A stretch of 39,436 nt of DNA from Halomonas organivorans (GCF_014192055.1 NZ_JACHXM010000033.1:1-39436), one strand, 5' to 3'. Positions 15,973-23,911 are shown, numbered from the stretch's first letter. Numbers and translations are program-made. Notes: generated by a model not told the origin, from the letters alone.

Positions 15973-17487
15973 ATGCTCGAAGACACCGTCAAGAAGATAC
16001 TGCAGGCCCGGGTCTATGAGGCCGCCCGGGAAACCCCTATCTCGCCGGCCCCCTTTCTCTCCCGTCGGTTCGACAACCAGATCCTGATCAAGCGCGAGGA
16101 CCTTCAGCCGGTCCACTCCTTCAAGATTCGCGGCGCCTACAACAAGATGGCCCAGCTCACCGACGAGCAGAAGGCCAAGGGCGTGATCGCCGCCTCGGCG
16201 GGCAATCACGCCCAGGGGCTGGCCCTGGCGGCGCGGCAGATGGGCGTCAAGGCGGTCATCGTGATGCCGCGCATCACTCCCGAGATCAAGGTCGCCGCGG
16301 TGCGCGCACGAGGCGCCAAGGTGGTGCTCAAGGGCGACGCCTTCGCCGAGGCCGCCGACCATGCCCAGGAGCTGATCAAGGAACATGGCTACACCTATAT
16401 CCCACCGTTCGACGACATCGACGTCATCGCCGGCCAGGGCACCGTCGCCGTGGAGATCCTGCGCCAGAATCCCGGGCGCCTGGACGCCATCTTCGTGCCG
16501 GTGGGCGGCGGCGGACTGATCGCCGGGGTGGCGGCCTACGTCAAGTATCTGCGTCCTGAGATCAAGGTGATCGGCGTGGAGTCCGAGGACAGCGCCTGCC
16601 TCAAGGCGGCCCTCGACAACGGCGAGCGCGTGACCCTGGACCAGGTCGGCGTGTTCGCCGAGGGGGTGGCCGTGGCCCAGATCGGCGAGGCGCCCTTCTC
16701 GGTGCTGCGTGACCTGGTGGACGATGTCATCACCGTGAACACCGACGAGATGTGTGCCGCGGTCAAGGACATCTTCGAGGACACCCGTGCGGTCTCCGAG
16801 ACCTCCGGTGCCCTGTCGCTGGCAGGCCTCAAGAAGTATATCCAGCAGACCGGCGCCAGCGGCGAGACCCTGGTATGCATCAACTCCGGGGCCAACACCA
16901 ACTTCGACCGCCTGCAGCACATTGCCGAGCGTACCGAACTCGGTGAACAGCGCGAGGCGATCCTGGCGGTGACCATCCCCGAGAAGCCGGGCAGCTTCAA
17001 GAAGTTCTGCCGCACCATCGGCAAGCGCATGGTCACCGAGTTCAACTACCGCTACGCCGATCCCGAACAGGCCCATATCTTCGTCGGCGTTCAGGTCAAG
17101 CCCGGCGGCGAGGATCGTCAGGCGGTGATCGACAAGCTGCGGGGCGCCGGCTATCCGGTCGAGGACCTGACCGACAACGAGCTGGCCAAGCTGCACATCC
17201 GTCATCTGGGCGGCGGCCGGCCCAAGGAACAGTTCGACGAGGAGGTCTATCGCTTCGAGTTTCCGGAGCGTCCCGGGGCGCTGATGAACTTCCTCACCCA
17301 CCTGCCGCATGACTGGAACATTTCGCTGTTCCACTACCGCAATCACGGTGCCGCCTATGGGCGGGTGCTGGTGGGCATGCAGTTGCCGGGTGGCGACCGC
17401 AGTCACGTCGAGGAGCATTTCGACGAGATCGGCTATCGCTACTGGAAGGAGTCGGACAACCCTGCCTATCGCCTGTTCATGGCCTGA
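15973..17487 (+). CDS. ilvA: Threonine ammonia-lyase, biosynthetic
   Basis: PLP enzyme deaminating threonine to 2-oxobutanoate, the first step toward isoleucine. The 504-residue protein has the PLP lysine K51 in HSFKIRGAYN, the substrate-binding SAGNHAQG and the phosphate-binding GGGGLIAG. Two ACT-like regulatory domains follow at the C terminus (AILAVTIPEKPGSFKKF and YRFEFPERPGALMNFL), as in isoleucine-inhibited IlvA. The ATG at 15973 gives the standard N terminus; a longer in-frame start at 15829 would run into the divergent rpiA promoter region. No leader peptide or attenuator is visible upstream. Confidence 0.96.
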   Translation: MLEDTVKKILQARVYEAARETPISPAPFLSRRFDNQILIKREDLQPVHSFKIRGAYNKMAQLTDEQKAKGVIAASAGNHAQGLALAARQMGVKAVIVMPRITPEIKVAAVRARGAKVVLKGDAFAEAADHAQELIKEHGYTYIPPFDDIDVIAGQGTVAVEILRQNPGRLDAIFVPVGGGGLIAGVAAYVKYLRPEIKVIGVESEDSACLKAALDNGERVTLDQVGVFAEGVAVAQIGEAPFSVLRDLVDDVITVNTDEMCAAVKDIFEDTRAVSETSGALSLAGLKKYIQQTGASGETLVCINSGANTNFDRLQHIAERTELGEQREAILAVTIPEKPGSFKKFCRTIGKRMVTEFNYRYADPEQAHIFVGVQVKPGGEDRQAVIDKLRGAGYPVEDLTDNELAKLHIRHLGGGRPKEQFDEEVYRFEFPERPGALMNFLTHLPHDWNISLFHYRNHGAAYGRVLVGMQLPGGDRSHVEEHFDEIGYRYWKESDNPAYRLFMA

Positions 17488-17551
17488 AAACGCACCCACT
17501 CGGTGAGTGAGTGGTCGCTTTCGTGGAATGTTCGGCCACATGGCGCCTTCA

Positions 17552-17579
17552 CCCGAGTATGACAGTTGTCATGCTCGGG
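17552..17579. promoter_or_regulatory. Long inverted repeat upstream of small membrane protein gene
   Basis: CCCGAGTATGACA-GT-TGTCATGCTCGGG: 13 positions pair across a 2-base centre with one G-T type exception. It lies 65 bases after ilvA and 68 bases before the 32-residue gene. There is no U-tract, so it is more likely an operator or an mRNA structure than a terminator. A weaker inverted repeat (CCACTC/GAGTGG, about 17495-17514) sits between it and ilvA. Confidence 0.55.
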
Positions 17580-17647
17580 GCCTTCCGCTAGTCTGTGGCG
17601 GCAATCGGCGACGACGGCGTCGCCGCCAAGACACACGAAGGGAGTCG

Positions 17648-17746
17648 ATGATGAAGCGCAAGCCCGACCTGGTCATGACCCTGGTACTGATCTTCGGTAT
17701 CGGTGTCGTGGCGACCGGCTACGCCCAGGCGCTGGTCGGGCACTGA
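17648..17746 (+). CDS. Small single-pass membrane protein, 32 residues
   Basis: ATG at 17648 preceded by GAAGGGAG (strong Shine-Dalgarno), 32 codons, then a good terminator 25 bases after the stop. The product has a basic start (MMKRKPDL), a hydrophobic segment of about 18 residues (VMTLVLIFGIGVVATGYA) and a short tail QALVGH. I do not recognise a named family. Own ribosome-binding site, terminator and upstream inverted repeat argue for a real gene. It may be a small membrane regulator or subunit; function unknown. A second ATG directly follows the first. Confidence 0.7.
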   Translation: MMKRKPDLVMTLVLIFGIGVVATGYAQALVGH

Positions 17747-17771
17747 ACGCTGCCGGCCAGGACGATTCCCG

Positions 17772-17809
17772 AAAAAAGCGGTCGATGCTCAGGCATCGGC
17801 CGCTTTTTT
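17772..17809. terminator. Bidirectional Rho-independent terminator
   Basis: AAAAAAGCGG-TCGATGC-TCAG-GCATCGG-CCGCTTTTTT forms a long stem with a tetraloop, with A and T runs on both sides. It lies between the small plus-strand gene and the convergent fau gene and should stop transcription from both. Confidence 0.92.
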
Positions 17810-17841
17810 CATTCGGGCCAGGAGGGGGCGGTCAGTCGGCG

Positions 17842-18474
17842 TCAGGGGCGCAGGACGCGGCGATCGCTGACGATGGCGTCCAGCGGCACGTCCCAGGGCG
17901 CTACCGGCAGGCGTTCGACGCGCTGGCAGTCGTGGGCGAGGCCGATCAGGCGGGGGCGTGGTCCGGCGCCGCGAGTGAAGGCCAGAGTGCGGTCATAGAA
18001 GCCGCCGCCCATGCCGATGCGCTGCCCTTCGTCGTCGAAACCCACCAGCGGCATCAGGATCAGGTCCAGCGCCCAGGCCGACATGCGGCGGGCGCGATGT
18101 GCGCCGTGTCGGGTGCAGGGCTCCGGAATCCCGAAGCGATTGGTGACCATCGGGGTGCCGGCGTGATAGTGGACGAACCACAGGGCGTTGTGGGACAGCG
18201 GGCGCAGCACGGGAAGGTAGACGCGGGCGCCGCGGCCATTCAGCCAGGGCATCAGGTGGGTCGGGTCGATCTCGCCGTCGTTGGGCAGATAAAGAGCCAC
18301 GCGCCTGGCGCGGTGAACTTCGGGCAGGTGGCGCAGGTGATGGCACAGCCGTCGTGAAGCCTGGCGTTGCTGCTGCGCGCTCAGGTGGCGGCGGCGACGT
18401 CTCAGCTCGCGACGCAGGCGTCGGCGGGCGTCGTCTCGCTCGATAGAGGCGGCGGTGTCCAGCATGTGAGTCAT
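17842..18474 (-). CDS. fau: 5-formyltetrahydrofolate cyclo-ligase
   Basis: ATP-dependent enzyme that turns 5-formyltetrahydrofolate into 5,10-methenyltetrahydrofolate (YgfA/Fau/MTHFS). The 210-residue product has an Arg-rich N-terminal helix, VALYLPNDGEIDP, and the family signature GMGGGFYDRTLAF, followed by GLAHDCQRVERLP and DAIVSDRRVLRP at the C terminus. The start is taken as ATG 18474; another ATG at 18465 is possible, and neither has a strong Shine-Dalgarno. It lies directly downstream of the 6S RNA, the classical gammaproteobacterial zapA-6S-ygfA order, and may be read through from the 6S promoter. Confidence 0.92.
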   Translation of the reverse strand: MTHMLDTAASIERDDARRRLRRELRRRRRHLSAQQQRQASRRLCHHLRHLPEVHRARRVALYLPNDGEIDPTHLMPWLNGRGARVYLPVLRPLSHNALWFVHYHAGTPMVTNRFGIPEPCTRHGAHRARRMSAWALDLILMPLVGFDDEGQRIGMGGGFYDRTLAFTRGAGPRPRLIGLAHDCQRVERLPVAPWDVPLDAIVSDRRVLRP

Positions 18475-18481
18475 GTCGGAT

Positions 18482-18668
18482 GAAGTTCCCCAGAGTGCCG
18501 CTGTCATTCTGGCCCTTGAACCCTGTGGTTCAAGGTGGGTGGCCGCAGCCGAACCGTCAGGCTTTCCGTCGCACGGACATGCACACGGGTCCGGACTAGC
18601 TGTTGGCCCCCTGGGTACTGCGCATAGGCTCGAGGGACGATAACGACTGGCGAACACCCCAGGGAACG
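18482..18668 (-). ncRNA. ssrS: 6S RNA
   Basis: A global regulator that binds the sigma-70 RNA polymerase holoenzyme by mimicking an open promoter. Between zapA and fau, on the minus strand, a segment of about 187 bases aligns by eye to E. coli 6S RNA: TGTTCGCCAGTC near the 5' end, GAGCATGC-like GTGCATGTCCGTGCGAC in the middle, and CACCTTGAACCACAGGGTTC then GGCACTCTGGGGAACTTC at the 3' end (E. coli CACCTTGAACCAAGGGTTC and GGCATCTCGGAGATTCC). The two ends pair to form the closing stem. Ends are approximate. Its location between these genes is itself diagnostic. Confidence 0.92.
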
Positions 18669-18673
18669 TCTCT

Positions 18674-18701
18674 ATCCTAGCAGAGCGAGAGCGTCGTCCA
18701 A
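18674..18701 (-). promoter_or_regulatory. Sigma-70 promoter of 6S RNA
   Basis: On the minus strand TTGGAC (18696-18701), a 16-base spacer and TAGGAT (18674-18679) place transcription start at about 18667-18669, exactly where the conserved 6S RNA 5' end falls. Confidence 0.75.
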
Positions 18702-18713
18702 AGCGAAGAATCC

Positions 18714-19013
18714 TCAGCGCGAGGGCGCGTCGGCGAGAGCTCGCTCCAGCTTTGCGCTGAGTTCGCCGAGGCTCTGCTCGCCGGCGCGACGCTCCTCGAG
18801 GGCTTCTAGCAGCTCGTGGGTGATGTTCAGTGCCGCCATGATGGCGACCTTCTCCCGGTCGACCACCTTGCCCTGGGCGTGGATGCCTTGCATGGCGCGG
18901 TCCAGGTAGCGGGCGGCGCGCTCCAGCTTGTCCTGCTCGTCCGGCGGACAGGCGATGACGTACTGGCGCTCCAGCAGGGTGATTTCGGTAGTGGGCCGCG
19001 AGGCGTCGGTCAT
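18714..19013 (-). CDS. zapA: Cell division protein ZapA
   Basis: Small FtsZ-binding protein that cross-links FtsZ filaments at the Z-ring. The 99-residue product matches ZapA length. The N-terminal globular part is ITLLERQYVIACPPDEQDKL, followed by AARYLDRAMQ and the conserved EKVAIMAALNITHELL. The C-terminal coiled coil runs from about residue 65. GGAG lies six bases before the ATG. It is divergent from ygfB and upstream of the 6S RNA. A minus-strand TTGACG at 19096-19101 could be its -35, with only a poor -10. Confidence 0.95.
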   Translation of the reverse strand: MTDASRPTTEITLLERQYVIACPPDEQDKLERAARYLDRAMQGIHAQGKVVDREKVAIMAALNITHELLEALEERRAGEQSLGELSAKLERALADAPSR

Positions 19014-19166
19014 GGGGGGCTCCGGCGGGCCCGGACGAGCGCGCGGAGTGCGGCGTCATGGGGGCCCGATGCGTTAACATCGTGGGGAATACGTACGTCA
19101 AGTCACTATAAGAGAGCCGTTCGCGGCCGGTCAACGCGCTGCGCGGTCCTCGCACCGGATGGTCCC

Positions 19167-19754
19167 ATGTCCCTGATCAATGAACGCCAGGATTTCTCCG
19201 ATATTGCCGACACCTTCCTGCTGCATGGCAGCATGCAGTCGCCGGCCTTCCTCGATGGTCGGCTGTGCGCCTCGCTGGCGCTGCACGATCTCAGCGCCGA
19301 GGCCTGGCTGGAGACGGTGTGCGAAAATCTTGGGGTCGAACAGCCCCGCGACGAGCCGTCTGCCGAGCGATTGCTGGGCTGGCGTCGCCAGACCGTCGAG
19401 GCGCTATCGGCCAGCGAGATGAACTATGAACCGCTGCTGCCTGACGACCTGTTCTCCCTGTCAGAGCGCGCCCAAGGCCTCAAGGAGTGGGCCCAGGGCT
19501 TCCTCGAAGTCATCGAGGATGCCGGCGAGGCTCCTCGCAAGAAGTGGTCCGAGGCGCTGCGCGAGGCGGTCGACGACCTCAAGGGCCTGGCCACCATCGA
19601 CACCGATCTCGATGATGACCCGGAGAACGAGAACGACCTCTTCGCGCTCACCGAGCATGCTCGGATGGCCGCCATGATGCTCTATACCGAGCAGCATCCC
19701 GGCCAGCCGCAGGTGGAAAAGGTGGACGATCCCGAGACCCAGCCCAAGCACTGA
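19167..19754 (+). CDS. ygfB: UPF0149 family protein YgfB
   Basis: A 195-residue acidic, all-helical protein of the YgfB/YecA family. It is recognised from FSDIADTFLLHGSMQSPAFLDG-type N-terminal sequence, GFLEVI in the middle, and the C-terminal DLFALTEHARMAAMMLY. The molecular role is not settled for the family; in Pseudomonas aeruginosa YgfB has been linked to beta-lactam resistance through ampDh3. The ATG at 19167 gives the family N terminus. The order ygfB-pepP-ubiH-ubiI is the same as in E. coli. Confidence 0.93.
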   Translation: MSLINERQDFSDIADTFLLHGSMQSPAFLDGRLCASLALHDLSAEAWLETVCENLGVEQPRDEPSAERLLGWRRQTVEALSASEMNYEPLLPDDLFSLSERAQGLKEWAQGFLEVIEDAGEAPRKKWSEALREAVDDLKGLATIDTDLDDDPENENDLFALTEHARMAAMMLYTEQHPGQPQVEKVDDPETQPKH

Positions 19755-19788
19755 TCTGCCCGGGCTAGCCTGCCCGACGCCCTGCCCC

Positions 19789-19812
19789 GGGTCCCGCGCA
19801 TCGGCGGGACCC
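19789..19812. other. Hairpin between ygfB and pepP
   Basis: GGGTCCCGC-GCATCG-GCGGGACCC, nine pairs with a six-base loop and no U-tract. It could moderate read-through or protect mRNA ends within the ygfB-pepP-ubiH-ubiI operon. Confidence 0.5.
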
Positions 19813-19841
19813 GTTCCTGCCCCTTGACCCGTGGAGGTGCC

Positions 19842-21179
19842 ATGCCGCCCGAGACCCTTTCCCGCCCGGCTCCCATCGGCTGCGACGAGTTCCGCGAGCG
19901 TCGTCGCAGCCTGATGGCCTCGCTGCCCGCCGATGCCGCCGTGCTGCTGCCCGGCGCTTCGCTGGTAACCCGTTCCCGGGACAGTGAGTTCGCCTTTCGC
20001 CAGGACAGCGACTTTCACTATCTCACAGGCTTTCCCGAGCCGGATGCGCTGCTGCTGCTGCTGCCCGGTCGAGAGCAAGGCGAGAGCGTACTGTTCTGCC
20101 AGGCTCGCGATCCGGAGATGGAGACCTGGACCGGCCGCCGTCTTGGCGCGTCCGGCGCGGAGCGCGAGCACGGCATCGATGAGGCCTTCGTCAACGACGA
20201 GCGTGAGGCGCGACTGATGGAGCTCCTGGACGGGCGAGTCACGCTGTATCTGCCGCTGGACGACAGCGAGACCCTGCGGCTGGCCGAATCGATCCGCGCC
20301 GACCTCCAGGCCGGGGCTCGTCGAGGAGCGCGGCCGCCGCTCGCTTTCGCCGACGTCGCCGACAAGATTCACGAGCAACGTCTCGTCAAGAGCCCTCAGG
20401 AGCTGGCGCTGATGCGTCATGCCGGTGAGGTCAGCGCTCGCGCTCACTGCCGGGCGATGCGCGCGGTGCATCCTGGACTCGCCGAGTATCAGTTGCAGGC
20501 CGAGCTCGAGCACGAGTTTCGCTGGCAGGGAGGCAGCGGCCCCGCCTACGCCAGCATCGTCGCTGGCGGAGCCAATGCCCGTGTGCTGCACTACATCGAG
20601 AACGCGGACACGCTGCGTGACGGCGATCTGGTGCTGATCGACGCGGGAGCCGAATTCGATCTCTACGCCGGCGACATCACCCGTACTTTCCCCGTCTCGG
20701 GCCGATTTTCCGAGGCGCAGCGGGCCCTCTACGACGTGGTGCTCGGTGCCCAGCAGCGGGCCATCGAGGCGGTGCGGCCGGGCACCACCCTGGCAGCCAT
20801 TCACCAGGGTGTGGTGCGCGACCTCACTGCCGGGCTGATAGAGCTCGGTCTGCTGTCCGGTGAGCTCGACGTTTGCCTGGAGGCCGGCGCCTATCGACGC
20901 TTCTACCCCCACGCGACATCCCACTGGCTGGGACTCGACGTGCATGACGTCGGCCATTACCGGCGGGAGGGAGAATCCCGCCCGCTGGTGCCGGGGCTGG
21001 TGTTGACCATCGAGCCGGGGCTCTACGTCCCCGAGGATGAGGACCTTCCCTCAGCCTATCGAGGGCTCGGCATCCGTATTGAGGATGATGTGGCGGTGAC
21101 CGAACAGGGACACGAGATACTGAGCGTCGGAGTGCCCAAGCAGGTGGCTGAAATCGAAGCCTTGATGGTCAAGAAATGA
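19842..21179 (+). CDS. pepP: Xaa-Pro aminopeptidase P
   Basis: M24B metallopeptidase that removes N-terminal residues preceding proline, in the cytoplasm. The 445-residue protein has an N-terminal creatinase-like domain (DSDFHYLTGFPEPDALLLLL) and a C-terminal pita-bread catalytic domain. Metal ligands lie in LIDAGAEFDLYAGDITRTF (two Asp), HWLGLDVHDVG (His), TIEPGLYV (Glu) and GIRIEDDVAV (Glu). The ATG at 19842 is preceded by GGAGG at the proper distance; six extra codons upstream are possible but unlikely. It lies directly upstream of the ubiH-ubiI pair. Confidence 0.96.
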   Translation: MPPETLSRPAPIGCDEFRERRRSLMASLPADAAVLLPGASLVTRSRDSEFAFRQDSDFHYLTGFPEPDALLLLLPGREQGESVLFCQARDPEMETWTGRRLGASGAEREHGIDEAFVNDEREARLMELLDGRVTLYLPLDDSETLRLAESIRADLQAGARRGARPPLAFADVADKIHEQRLVKSPQELALMRHAGEVSARAHCRAMRAVHPGLAEYQLQAELEHEFRWQGGSGPAYASIVAGGANARVLHYIENADTLRDGDLVLIDAGAEFDLYAGDITRTFPVSGRFSEAQRALYDVVLGAQQRAIEAVRPGTTLAAIHQGVVRDLTAGLIELGLLSGELDVCLEAGAYRRFYPHATSHWLGLDVHDVGHYRREGESRPLVPGLVLTIEPGLYVPEDEDLPSAYRGLGIRIEDDVAVTEQGHEILSVGVPKQVAEIEALMVKK

Positions 21180-21209
21180 TCGCTTCCTGATGTTCTTGAA
21201 AGGTTATTA

Positions 21210-21225
21210 CGTAATGTACATTACG
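21210..21225. promoter_or_regulatory. Perfect 16-bp palindrome ahead of ubiH
   Basis: CGTAATGTACATTACG in the 63-base gap between pepP and ubiH, six bases before the ubiH ribosome-binding site (GGAGG at 21231). It sits in an AT-rich island (about 21190-21230). Length, symmetry and position suit an operator for a dimeric repressor. I do not recognise a specific regulator consensus. Confidence 0.6.
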
Positions 21226-21242
21226 AAATTGGAGGCGTTGCC

Positions 21243-22466
21243 ATGAGCGATATGGCCGAGGGCAAGGTCCCGCGCCGCGTGGATATCGCCATCGTCGGCG
21301 GCGGCCTGGTGGGCGCCAGCCTGGGCTGTGCCCTGGCGCCGCTACTCGAGCGCCATGGACTGACGGTGGCGGTGATCGAGGCCGCGCCTCTGCCGACGGA
21401 TCTCGACGCGCCCTGGCAGCCAAGCTTCGACGCCCGTGCCAGTGCCATCGCTGAGGGCTCGGTGCGCCATTTTCGAACCTTGGGGCTATGGGGCGACCTG
21501 GCCGAGCAGGCCTCGCCGATTCGACACATTCATGTCAGCGAGCAGGGCCGGTTGGGCGCCACTCGACTGAATGCCGAGGAGCTGGGCAGCGAGGCCCTGG
21601 GGCAGGTGATTCCCAACGCCTGGCTGGGCCGGGTGCTGCATCGGCGGCTCGCCGATCTGCCGCTGGCCTGGCATTGCCCGGCCAGCGTGGAGCAGATCCA
21701 GCCGTGGAACGAGGGCCATTGCCTGACCCTTTCCGACGGCGCCCGCCTGGAAGCCGGGCTGACGGTGCTCGCCGAGGGCGGCCGCTCCGGCCTCAAGGAG
21801 CGTCTCGGGATCGAGAGTCGGGAGCGCCCCTATGGCCAGGTGGCACTGATTGCCGGCGTCGAGGTCGATCGGCCCCACGATGGCTGGGCCTATGAGCGCT
21901 TTACCGCTGACGGGCCGATCGCCCTGCTGCCGCTCAAGGGCCAGGCCATGGAGTTGGTCTGGACCCATGAGGCCGGGCAGGAGGACGTGCGACTGGCGCT
22001 GGCGGACGGCGACTTCCTCGCCCAGCTGCAGCGCGCCTTCGGCGACCGCGCCGGGCGCTTCCGTCGAGTCGGACGCCGTCATGCTTACCCGCTGTCGCTG
22101 GTGACGGCGCGCGAGACCACCCGGCCGGGACTGGCGGTGATGGGTAACGCCGCCCATGCCCTGCATCCGGTGGCCGGTCAGGGCTTCAACCTGGCGCTGC
22201 GCGGGGTCATGGACCTGGTGGCCGCCATCGAGAGCGGCGTCGGGCGAGGCGAGCTGCCGGGCAGCGCCGCCACCCTGGCCGATTTCGAGGCTCGCCGCGG
22301 CGCCGATCGCCACGATGTCATCCGCTTCAGCGATGGCCTGATACGGCTGTTCGGCCTCGACAGCACCCTGCTCTCCCATGCCCGGGCGGCGGGACTGGTG
22401 GGGTTCAATCTGGTGGGGCCGCTGCGCCGCACCCTGGCGCGTCGGGCCATGGGGGTAGAGCGATGA
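21243..22466 (+). CDS. ubiH: 2-octaprenyl-6-methoxyphenol hydroxylase
   Basis: FAD monooxygenase that hydroxylates the ubiquinone ring (C-1 position in E. coli numbering). The 407-residue protein has the N-terminal FAD-binding AIVGGGLVGASLG, an RASAIAEGS segment (FDARASAIA), and the C-terminal flavin site MGNAAHALHPVAGQGFNL with the GN variant typical of UbiH. GGAGG lies seven bases before the ATG. The stop overlaps the next start as ATGA. It works with UbiI in the same Ubi complex. Confidence 0.93.
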   Translation: MSDMAEGKVPRRVDIAIVGGGLVGASLGCALAPLLERHGLTVAVIEAAPLPTDLDAPWQPSFDARASAIAEGSVRHFRTLGLWGDLAEQASPIRHIHVSEQGRLGATRLNAEELGSEALGQVIPNAWLGRVLHRRLADLPLAWHCPASVEQIQPWNEGHCLTLSDGARLEAGLTVLAEGGRSGLKERLGIESRERPYGQVALIAGVEVDRPHDGWAYERFTADGPIALLPLKGQAMELVWTHEAGQEDVRLALADGDFLAQLQRAFGDRAGRFRRVGRRHAYPLSLVTARETTRPGLAVMGNAAHALHPVAGQGFNLALRGVMDLVAAIESGVGRGELPGSAATLADFEARRGADRHDVIRFSDGLIRLFGLDSTLLSHARAAGLVGFNLVGPLRRTLARRAMGVER

Positions 22467-23770
22467 CGTGGGAGCAGCCACGGTGCGATGGTGATGGCCG
22501 TGACGGCAACGATAGCGAAGAGACGAGAGGCATGAGCGAGGAAGCGGTGCGGGCCGGTGAGGTGATCATCGTCGGCGGCGGCATGGTGGGCGCAACCCTG
22601 GCCTGCCTGCTGGGCGAAGCGGGTGTGGACGTGACGTTGCTGGACGCGCGGCCGACGCCGCTGGATGCCGAGGGGGCAGGGCGAGGCCTCCCGGAGCGCC
22701 GGGTCAGCGCCCTGACGCCGGTGTCCCAGCGCTTGCTCGAGGGCCTGGGTGCCTGGGAGTGGATGCGCGAACGCCGTGTCACGCCCTATTATGGCATGCG
22801 GGTCTGGGATGCCGAGGGCACCGGCGAGGTGGGCTTCTCAGCCGAGGAGGCGGGACTGCCGGTGCTGGGCCATATCGTCGAGAACGCCGTGGTGGGCGCT
22901 GCCCTGGAGGCGCGTCTGGCGCGGCTGCCTACGGTGACGCATCGCCTCGGGGCGCGAGTGACGGGGCTGGCGGCGGGGCCGGTAGGGCGCGAACTGGCGC
23001 TGGCCGACGGTGAGCGGCTGACGGCTCCGCTGATCGTGGCCGCCGACGGGGCTCGTTCGCCGCTGCGCGAGCTGGCCGGCATCGAGGTGACGGCCCATGA
23101 CACCGGGCAGGTGGCGGTGGTGACCACGGTTCGCACCGCCGAGCCCCACGGTGGGGTGGCCCGTCAGGCCTTCCTGGCCGACGGTCCGCTGGCCTTCCTG
23201 CCGCTGACGGTGGAGCACGACGACCACTATTGCTCGATCGTCTGGTCGACCACGCCGCAAGCGGCCGAGCGTCTCTGCAACCTCTCCGCAGAGGCGCTGG
23301 GAGCGGCGCTGACGACGGCCTTCGCCGGGCGGCTGGGGAAGGTGGAAGCGGTCGATGGCGGCCAGGCCGTGCCGCTGACCCAGCGTCATGCCGAACGCTA
23401 TGTACTGCCGGGGTTGGCGCTGGTGGGGGATGCCGCCCACAGCATCCATCCGCTGGCCGGCCAGGGGGTCAATCTGGGGCTGATGGACGCCGCGGTGCTG
23501 GCCGAGGAGCTACTGACGGCCCGGCGGCGGGGGATCGAGGGGGGTAGCCTGGCCTGGCTGGAACGCTACGCGCGGCGACGTCGCGGCGACAATGCCGCCA
23601 TGCTCAAGCTGATGGATGGTTTCCGACTGCTGTTCGGGGCCCGTCATCCGGCGCTGACCCTGGCTCGCAACATTGGGCTCTCCGGCGTCGACCGTCTGTC
23701 GCCGCTCAAGCGTCTGCTGATGCAGCAGGCGGCGGGCCGGCGGGGGCGACTGCCCGTCTCTTGTCGATGA
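22463..23770 (+). CDS. ubiI: 2-octaprenylphenol 5-hydroxylase (UbiI)
   Basis: FAD monooxygenase of the UbiH/UbiF/COQ6 family, recognised as UbiI (VisC) from synteny behind ubiH. It has the FAD motif VIIVGGGMVGATLAC, RRVSALTPVSQRLL, and the C-terminal GDAAHSIHPLAGQGVNLGLM. The ATG at 22463 overlaps the ubiH stop (ATGA) but gives a 23-residue hydrophilic lead; an internal ATG at 22532 fits the family N terminus better, though GAGAGG is only one base from it. The last codons and stop lie inside the first unit of a 36-bp tandem repeat, so the C terminus may vary between strains. Confidence 0.9.
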   Translation: MTWEQPRCDGDGRDGNDSEETRGMSEEAVRAGEVIIVGGGMVGATLACLLGEAGVDVTLLDARPTPLDAEGAGRGLPERRVSALTPVSQRLLEGLGAWEWMRERRVTPYYGMRVWDAEGTGEVGFSAEEAGLPVLGHIVENAVVGAALEARLARLPTVTHRLGARVTGLAAGPVGRELALADGERLTAPLIVAADGARSPLRELAGIEVTAHDTGQVAVVTTVRTAEPHGGVARQAFLADGPLAFLPLTVEHDDHYCSIVWSTTPQAAERLCNLSAEALGAALTTAFAGRLGKVEAVDGGQAVPLTQRHAERYVLPGLALVGDAAHSIHPLAGQGVNLGLMDAAVLAEELLTARRRGIEGGSLAWLERYARRRRGDNAAMLKLMDGFRLLFGARHPALTLARNIGLSGVDRLSPLKRLLMQQAAGRRGRLPVSCR

Positions 23771-23882
23771 GGGCTCTCGCCCTCCGCTGAAGGCTCTTGT
23801 CGATGAGGGCTTTCGCCCTCCGCTGAAGGCCCTTGTCAATGAGGGCTCTCGCCCTTCGCTGAAGGCCCTTGTCGATGAGGGC
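23760..23882. repeat. 36-bp tandem repeat, about 3.4 copies
   Basis: Units start at 23760, 23796, 23832 and 23868 (partial). Each begins CTTGTCGATGAGGGCTCTCG and contains the small hairpin GAGGGC-TCTC-GCCCTC; copies differ at a few positions. There are no unique spacers, so it is not a CRISPR. The unit is a multiple of three, so shadow frames on the minus strand show a 12-residue repeat. The last partial unit runs straight into the large hairpin at 23881. Confidence 0.95.
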
Positions 23883-23911
23883 GTGACGGCACCTCGGCGG
23901 TGCCGTCACGC
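23881..23911. terminator. Large hairpin between convergent ubiI and ctpA
   Basis: GCGTGACGGCACC-TCGGC-GGTGCCGTCACGC, 13 perfect pairs with a 5-base loop, ends at the first base of the ctpA stop codon. There is no U-tract on either side, so a role as terminator, mRNA-end protector or repeat-associated element is inferred from its position between convergent genes. Confidence 0.55.

Noticed and set aside
15907..17541. 544-residue minus-strand frame opposite ilvA
   Set aside because: Shadow frame; composition follows the complement of ilvA codons.
23760..23882. Possible CRISPR array
   Set aside because: Units abut each other with no spacers and there are no cas genes.
23706..23909. Minus-strand frame with a 12-residue repeat (ALIDKGLQRRAR)
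   Set aside because: The peptide repeat follows automatically from a 36-bp DNA repeat being a multiple of three; no ribosome-binding site or neighbour supports translation.
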